This document shows, one piece after another, positions 14,056 to 18,542 of a DNA stretch of 18,542 nt. The stretch lies in assembly GCA_046728975.1 (NCBI GenBank), contig JBKPFU010000052.1, positions 1-18,542 of the forward strand, in the 5' to 3' direction. Every line of letters begins with the position of its first letter. Within the stretch, counting starts at the first letter, position 1. The position numbers were made by a program, and so were the translations under genes. This DNA comes from JBKPFU01 sp046728975. Lineage in GTDB: Bacteria; Actinomycetota; Thermoleophilia; Gaiellales; Gaiellaceae. Below the pieces are notes generated by a model that was given only the letters and a program-made list of their open reading frames with translations, was not told where the DNA came from and ran no database searches.

Positions 14056-15495
14056 CTACGCGGCCGAGATCTCCGCGTCGTTTCCGAGCTGCTTCTTCCA
14101 CCACTCGGACTCGCGCTTCTGGATCTCGGTCTGGAGCTGGCCGACGTAGGTCGACAGCTCCGCCTCCTTCTTTGCCAGGTGCTCCTCGAGCTCGGCCAGC
14201 TTTCGCTCGCGGTCCTCGATCTTGTCCTGGCGAAGCTCGACGTCCGCGGTCGTCTGCGCCTCGCGCAGTTCGAGCTGCTCCTCGCGCTCGTCCAGCTCCT
14301 TGAGCCGGTCGTGGATCGACTGCTCCATCGCGGAAAGCCGCTGCTCGCGCCGCTCCTGCCGCTTCTTCTGCGACTCCAGCAGACCCTCGGTGCTCGAGAG
14401 CCCGGACTCGCGCTCCGCCAGCTCGCGCTCGCGCGCGTCGAGCCGGGCCGCCCGCTCCTCGTTGTCCTGCGCGAACGCGTGGTCGCGCTGCGCATGCGTG
14501 AGCTCCGCGAGCATCCGGTTGAGCTCGGCCTCGCGCGCGGTTAGCTCGGCCTCGCGCGAGTCGAGCTGGGCCATCCGCGTGACGGCCTCGCTTGCGACCT
14601 TGCCCTTGTCGGCGGCGTCGCGCTCGAGCAGCTCCGCGTCGGCGCGCAGCCGCTCCTGCTTGAGCAGGAGCTCGGCCTCGCGCTCGCCGAGGGCCTCGTC
14701 CTTGGCGGCGACGCGCGCCGCTTCCTTCTTCAGGTCGGCCTCGCGGGCGCCGAGCTTGCGCTCCCGCTCGCTTAGGTCCTTGTCGCGCGATCGCCATTCG
14801 CCATCGCGCTTCGCCAGCGAGCGCTCGCGGCCGTCGAGCTTGACGGCCTCGGCACGCATCTGAGCCTCCGCCTCCTTCTGGTTGCGCTCGAACTTCCTTT
14901 GCTCGTTGGCGATCGCCGACCGCTCCTTCTCGAGCTCAGCGTGCAGCTTCCGCTTGTCGCGGTCGAAATTCTTCAGCTCGGCGAGCTTCCGCTCCGCCTG
15001 CTCGTTGCGCTCCGCCACCAGCGCCTGCTCGGCTGCCAGCTCCGCCTGGAGCTCGGCGATTCGAGCGTGCTCCGCCTCGATGGTGGCCGACTGGTCGCGC
15101 ACCTTGCGCTCGCGCTCCTCGACGTCGGCCTGGAATTCGGCCAGCTTCGCCTCGCGGGAGTCGAGGTTGGCCGCGCGCCGGTTGACGTCCTTTTCCGTAT
15201 CGATGCCGCGCTCGAAGAGCTTGGTTTGGTCGGTGAGCGTCTGGCGGAGCTCCTCCTCGCGGTCGTGCGCCTCTTTCAGCTGCGCGCGAAGGAGCTCGAC
15301 GTCGGCGTTGTCGGAATGGTCGAGGTCGCCGTGCGGCCGCGCCGTCAGCTCGAACTTGACCTGGACGTCGTGCGGCTGGGCCTCTGCGGGCTGGGCCTGG
15401 TCGTTCTCGGCCTGGCGCTGCTCGAGCTGCGCGCGCAGCCCGGTGCCGAACTCCATCTTTCCCTCAGGCTTCGCTTTCTTGTCGCGCTCCGCCAT
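14056..15495 (-). CDS. Long coiled-coil protein at the end of the Tad operon, 479 residues
   Basis: The ATG at 15495 follows GGAGCC. After a head rich in Gln, Glu, Ala and Lys (about 1-65), residues about 66-465 are nearly continuous coiled coil. They are dominated by Glu, Ala, Arg, Leu and Lys with repeated phrases such as LDSREAKLAEFQAD, LDGRERSLAKRDGEW, LSERERKLGAREADL and LDSREAELTAREAEL. No signal peptide, membrane helix, Cys residue or nucleotide-binding motif is seen, so it is probably a cytosolic rod about 60 nm long if fully helical. It lies 12 nt after TadC, so it is part of the pilus operon. It resembles no standard Tad component. A scaffold, tether or polar-positioning role is possible. 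Low-complexity matches to myosin-like proteins would not be meaningful. Confidence 0.85.
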   Translation of the reverse strand: MAERDKKAKPEGKMEFGTGLRAQLEQRQAENDQAQPAEAQPHDVQVKFELTARPHGDLDHSDNADVELLRAQLKEAHDREEELRQTLTDQTKLFERGIDTEKDVNRRAANLDSREAKLAEFQADVEERERKVRDQSATIEAEHARIAELQAELAAEQALVAERNEQAERKLAELKNFDRDKRKLHAELEKERSAIANEQRKFERNQKEAEAQMRAEAVKLDGRERSLAKRDGEWRSRDKDLSERERKLGAREADLKKEAARVAAKDEALGEREAELLLKQERLRADAELLERDAADKGKVASEAVTRMAQLDSREAELTAREAELNRMLAELTHAQRDHAFAQDNEERAARLDARERELAERESGLSSTEGLLESQKKRQERREQRLSAMEQSIHDRLKELDEREEQLELREAQTTADVELRQDKIEDRERKLAELEEHLAKKEAELSTYVGQLQTEIQKRESEWWKKQLGNDAEISAA

Positions 15496-15507
15496 GGTTC
15501 AGGCTCC

Positions 15508-16413
15508 TTAGAAGATCTTGGTCAGGTTGAGGAACGCCGGCCCGAGGATCACGAGGAACATGGCCGGGAAAATGAAGAGGACGGTCGGGAAGAGCATCTT
15601 GATCGGCGCCTTCATCGCCTTCTCCTCGGCCGCGGCCTGACGGCGAAGCCGCGTGTCGGCCGCCTGGACTTTGAGGATCCGGCCGAGGGAGATGCCGAGC
15701 TGGTCGGCCTGGATGATCGCGCGTACGAACGTCGAGACCTCCTGGGTACCGGTTCGGGTCGAGAGCTTCTTCAGGGCGTCTTGACGAGATTCGCCGATGC
15801 GGATCTCGGACAGCGTCAGCGCGAACTCCTCGGCGAGCGGGCCCTCCATGTAGTCGGTCAACTTCGAGATCGCACCGTCGAACCCCAGGCCGGCCTCGAC
15901 GCTGACGGCGAGCAGGTCGAGTGCGTCCGGGAGCTCGGTCTTGATCTGCTCCTTGCGCTTCCTCGCCTTCATCGAGACGATCGAATCGGGCATCAGGAAG
16001 CCGACCCCCCCGAAGGCGAGGGCCATGAGCATGAGCCCGCCGGCGCCGGAGGCGGCGCCGCCGAGAACGGCCCCGAACACGAGTCCGCCGGCCGCGAAGA
16101 CGGCCTTCAGCGACAGGAACCCGGTAGGCGAGATCGCCCGGCCGAGGCCGGCGGCCAGGAGCTTCGCGCTCACCGAGTCCAGACTCGTCTTGGGGTGGAG
16201 CTTGAGCACGGCACCGGCCAGCCGGTTCCTCAGGGGGACGAGCACGCGCTCGCCGAACGGCTGCTCGCGCGCGCCGGCGAGGGCCTGGATGCGGCCGTAC
16301 GTGGCCGCCCGGCGGACCGAGACGTTGCGCTCGCGCGCGGACAGCGTGAGGGCCTCACCGACTAGATAAGCGGCTCCCGCGAGGCAAACGATTCCGACCA
16401 GCATCAGCAGCAT
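15508..16413 (-). CDS. tadC: TadC-like type II secretion F-domain protein (Tad pilus platform)
   Basis: The ATG at 16413 has GGAGG 7 nt upstream. The product has 301 residues, usual for TadC. It has an N-terminal membrane helix (about 3-20), a cytosolic stretch, two central hydrophobic segments (about 102-119 and 124-141) and the T2SSF domain (about 160-285). This domain carries ELPDALDLLAVSVEAGLGFD, the helix IIQADQLGISLGRIL, and a last membrane helix (about 275-295). TadC pairs with TadB to form the inner-membrane platform on which the TadA ATPase drives Flp pilin assembly. It is separated from the upstream VWA-TadB gene by 169 nt. The coiled-coil gene follows after 12 nt. Confidence 0.93.
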   Translation of the reverse strand: MLLMLVGIVCLAGAAYLVGEALTLSARERNVSVRRAATYGRIQALAGAREQPFGERVLVPLRNRLAGAVLKLHPKTSLDSVSAKLLAAGLGRAISPTGFLSLKAVFAAGGLVFGAVLGGAASGAGGLMLMALAFGGVGFLMPDSIVSMKARKRKEQIKTELPDALDLLAVSVEAGLGFDGAISKLTDYMEGPLAEEFALTLSEIRIGESRQDALKKLSTRTGTQEVSTFVRAIIQADQLGISLGRILKVQAADTRLRRQAAAEEKAMKAPIKMLFPTVLFIFPAMFLVILGPAFLNLTKIF

Positions 16414-16582
16414 CCGTGAACCTCCGAGTGACGACGTTGGATTTCTGGGTCGCGAGAAGCGAGCCAGGCAAGGACGCAGGGAGCGTGCAGGCTAGGCGGC
16501 CTGTGCGCGACCGAGGACGCGGCCTGGCGACGCTTATTCGCGGGCCAGAAACCGACAGTTGTTGCTTGGGGGTTCACCAACC
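16414..16582. other. 169-nt gap inside Tad operon with a 23-nt spaced direct repeat
   Basis: No ATG-initiated frame is present on the operon strand. GCGGCCTG occurs twice (16496-16503 and 16519-16526). A short GTG frame through the gap has no ribosome site or credible composition. The gap could hold an internal promoter or RNA-processing site; nothing firm is seen. Confidence 0.4.
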
Positions 16583-18460
16583 TCACCCCTTGAAGGAGAC
16601 GATTCGTTTCAGGGCCAAAGACCCGAAGGCCATCATCCCGAGCCCCAGCAACATGAGCTTGTGGCCGGTGGACGAGTGGTACAGCGGGTCCATGTAGGTC
16701 GGGTTCATCACTGTGATCGCGAGCGCAACGAAGAAGGGCAGGCCGATCAGCACGTAGGCCGAGGCGCGGCCCATCGCCGTCAGCGAGCGGATCTTGCGCG
16801 CGAACTGCTGACGCTGGCGGACGGTGTCCGCGACCATGTCGAACAGGCCGGCGAGCGAGCCCCCCACCTGGCGCTGGATGTTCACGGCCGTGATCACGAA
16901 CGAGAAGTTCTTGGAGCCGATTCGCTCGGCCGTCTCGGCGAGCGCCTCGTCCATCGGGCGCCCGAGGCGTGTGTCGGTGAGCACCCGCTTGAGCTCCTTC
17001 GCGGCCGGCTCCTGGCCTTCGTCGACGACGCTCTGCAGGCCCTGCTTGAAGCTGTGGCCCGCTTTGAGCGATGCGGCCATCGTGATCAGGAGATCCGGAA
17101 GCTGGTTCTCGAACGCGCGCACACGCCGGCGCGCCTTGAACGAAACCCAGCCGTAGGGCGCAAGCGCGCCCATCGCCATGAAGGCGAGGATCCAGAGCGA
17201 CGAGCGGCCGGTCAGCGCCGCGACGATGCCGAGCGCGAACGAGCAGGCGATCGAAAGCCAGGCGAACTCGACCGTCTTCAGCGGCACGTCGCCGCGCTCG
17301 AGCAAGAGCTGCAAGGCCCGCCACTGCGAGCGATGCCCGAACGCGCGCTCGGTGGCGCCGAACAGCCCGGCGAACATGGCCAGCCGATCGCGTCCGCGGC
17401 GCCGCCTCGAACGGCTCCGCGTCGCGTCGACGTGCGGCGCGAGCCGGTTCTTCAGCCATGAGCCCGTTGCTGCTGTAAGTGCGAGGCCGCCCGCGGCGAG
17501 CACGAGCAACGCCACCGCCAGCGTGACCAGCAGGTCGCCGACCTTGCCGTAGAACGGCGCCGGCAGAAGCCGGGTCGGCTTGGCGTCGTCAACGGGCCCG
17601 GAGCCGAAGCTGCCGGGAATCTCGGCGTCTGCGCTCGACTTTCCCAGCCCGGGCACGGTGAGCTGAAGGTGCAGGTCGTGCCCGGGCCGAGCCGTCGTGA
17701 AGTACTCGACGCGCCAGGTGCGCTGGAGCTCGGCGGCAACGGCGGCATACGCTCGCTTGAGCGTCTTGGCCGACGGTGTGGCGTAGAAGCTGCCGCCTGT
17801 CTCGCGCGCCAGGCGCGAGAGCGAAGTGCGGGCAACGTGGTCGCCGACCCCGATCGGGTAGAGGACGACCCCGGCTTTGTGCGCGGCCTCGATCGCGTCG
17901 CCCTCGCCTGCCGCGCCGCCGACGTTCTTGCCGTCGGTAAGCAGGACGATCACACGACCGCCGCCGTCCTCGGCGGCGAGCGCACGTGAGGCGGCGACGA
18001 CGACGTCGTAGAGCGCCGTCCCCTGCCGCTCGTCGACGGCGAGGGTCCGGAGCGCGGCGTCGGAGTCGATAGTCGCGGTCGAAAAGCGCGACAGCTGCAC
18101 GGCCTTGTCGCCGAACGAGAACAGGGAAACGCGGTCAGACGGACGCTTCGCCATGACGAACTCGCGCGCGGCGAGAGCGGCGTACGCGATCGGAGAGCCC
18201 GACATCGAGCGCGACGTGTCGATCGCGAGAGCCACGCTCTTGTTGCGACCGAGGCTCTCGGCCACGGCGCCCGTTACGGCTTGCCCGTTCTCGAAGACCG
18301 CCGGCCTCTGGCGTACCGGCCCCGAGACGACAAACGTCGCGCGGACCTTGGGGAAGGCGCTGGTCTCGATGCCGCGCAGGCGCACCCCGGCGGTCGAAGC
18401 CGCCGGGATCGCGAGCGCGACGATGAGCGCCGGCAGAAGTGCGAGTCGGAGCGATCTCAT
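16583..18460 (-). CDS. tadB: VWA domain fused to TadB-like T2SSF protein, 625 residues
   Basis: Residues 1-24 are a signal peptide. A von Willebrand A domain (about 73-245) has an intact MIDAS metal site: DTSRS at 81-85, T148 in QGTALYD, and D176 in LLTDGKN. A beta-rich stretch leads to a membrane helix (about 308-330), an Arg-rich cytosolic stretch (about 348-358) and a TadB-like part. That part has helices at about 397-416 and 421-438 and a T2SSF core (about 453-580: ENQLPDLLITMAASLKAGHS, VNIQRQVGGSLAGLFDMVA), then helices at about 567-585 and 602-618. The VWA part should lie outside the membrane and bind a protein ligand through metal. The T2SSF part partners TadC and TadA. Normal TadB is about 300 residues, so this is a fusion. 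It begins 2 nt after the upstream gene's stop. Confidence 0.92.
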   Translation of the reverse strand: MRSLRLALLPALIVALAIPAASTAGVRLRGIETSAFPKVRATFVVSGPVRQRPAVFENGQAVTGAVAESLGRNKSVALAIDTSRSMSGSPIAYAALAAREFVMAKRPSDRVSLFSFGDKAVQLSRFSTATIDSDAALRTLAVDERQGTALYDVVVAASRALAAEDGGGRVIVLLTDGKNVGGAAGEGDAIEAAHKAGVVLYPIGVGDHVARTSLSRLARETGGSFYATPSAKTLKRAYAAVAAELQRTWRVEYFTTARPGHDLHLQLTVPGLGKSSADAEIPGSFGSGPVDDAKPTRLLPAPFYGKVGDLLVTLAVALLVLAAGGLALTAATGSWLKNRLAPHVDATRSRSRRRRGRDRLAMFAGLFGATERAFGHRSQWRALQLLLERGDVPLKTVEFAWLSIACSFALGIVAALTGRSSLWILAFMAMGALAPYGWVSFKARRRVRAFENQLPDLLITMAASLKAGHSFKQGLQSVVDEGQEPAAKELKRVLTDTRLGRPMDEALAETAERIGSKNFSFVITAVNIQRQVGGSLAGLFDMVADTVRQRQQFARKIRSLTAMGRASAYVLIGLPFFVALAITVMNPTYMDPLYHSSTGHKLMLLGLGMMAFGSLALKRIVSFKG

Positions 18461-18462
18461 CG

Positions 18463-18542
18463 CTACCCGCCGAAGCCCGCCGCGGCGAAGTTCGGGCTCG
18501 CGATGCCGCCGTGGAAGAACGTCGGCGGCAGGATGACTCCGT
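18463..18542 (-). CDS. C-terminal 25 residues of a probable TadA/CpaF ATPase (cut by window edge)
   Basis: The minus strand enters from the window edge in an open frame ending GVILPPTFFHGGIASPNFAA and four more residues before TAG at 18463-18465. The stop lies 2 nt before the ATG of the VWA-TadB gene, so the genes are translationally linked. CpaF/TadA ATPases often end with a (G)-x-x-LPxxxF segment, and TadA normally precedes TadB, which makes this the likely identity. The fragment is too short for proof. Confidence 0.5.
   Translation of the reverse strand, partial: GVILPPTFFHGGIASPNFAAAGFGG

Noticed and set aside
13960..14544. Plus-strand Leu-rich frame resembling a membrane protein
   Set aside because: It is the antisense shadow of the coiled-coil gene; the Leu runs are complements of Glu and Gln codons.
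14899..16365. Long Leu/Glu-rich open frame on the plus strand (about 488 codons)
   Set aside because: It runs antisense across the coiled-coil and TadC genes. Its Leu/Arg/Glu composition mirrors the GAG/CTC-rich codons of those genes, and it has no ribosome site or family signature.
16414..16582. Cyclic-di-GMP riboswitch in the Tad operon gap
   Set aside because: A few bases resemble the class I core, but the conserved paired elements and loop-receptor sequences are absent.
16404..17459. Minus-strand Arg-rich frame of about 350 codons overlapping VWA-TadB
   Set aside because: It is an alternative frame of the VWA-TadB gene, with the Arg/Ala bias typical of GC-rich shadow frames.

Overview
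The window is high-GC DNA with GC-rich third codon positions, frequent GTG starts and several starts that look leaderless. The protein types fit too: a DUF2007 protein, a secreted protein that opens with an ALVIALIALFVSLSGTAFA-type segment, a proteinase-K-like S8 protease, a VWA-TadB fusion and an ArsR regulator with a long C-terminal extension. Together they point to an actinobacterium, most likely Thermoleophilia (Gaiellales or Solirubrobacterales, soil type). This is inferred from protein style; no rRNA or marker gene is present.

Layout. (1) 1-1000: a truncated GFA-family zinc enzyme on the minus strand, then two small actinobacterial hypothetical genes on the plus strand. One has ACG where its start codon should be and the other carries a one-base frameshift. 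(2) 1000-7060: an island of secreted proteins mixed with one small cytosolic DUF2007 protein. It holds five genes with signal peptides, including two S8 (subtilisin) proteases of different architecture. Most have strong hairpins behind them, and the second protease is broken by a single-base deletion between its oxyanion Asn and its catalytic Ser. (3) 7060-11650: housekeeping and regulatory genes. These are a DedA membrane protein, a SRPBCC-MarR operon behind a near-consensus promoter, a Ser/Arg-repeat protein ending in a Rho_N-like module, and a divergent ArsR/DUF6058 pair whose two leaderless promoters share a 42-bp gap. A small membrane protein follows. (4) 11558-13919: a minus-strand operon of a REC-only response regulator, a CHASE3/HAMP histidine kinase (GTGA overlap) and a secreted allene-oxide-cyclase-like barrel protein. 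(5) 14056-18542: a minus-strand Tad/Flp pilus operon. In transcription order it has the last codons of a probable TadA/CpaF ATPase, a VWA-TadB fusion, TadC and a 479-residue coiled-coil protein.

How it fits together: the right half looks like a cell-surface module, with a type IVc (Tad) pilus motor next to a two-component operon that also makes a secreted barrel protein. The left half makes extracellular proteases and small exported proteins. The least explained parts are the coiled-coil gene that ends the Tad operon, the VWA domain fused to TadB and the Ser/Arg-repeat Rho_N protein. No rRNA, tRNA, CRISPR array, insertion sequence or prophage was seen. Three genes carry single-base lesions (positions 476, 879 and about 6238), so either gene decay or base-level assembly error must be considered.
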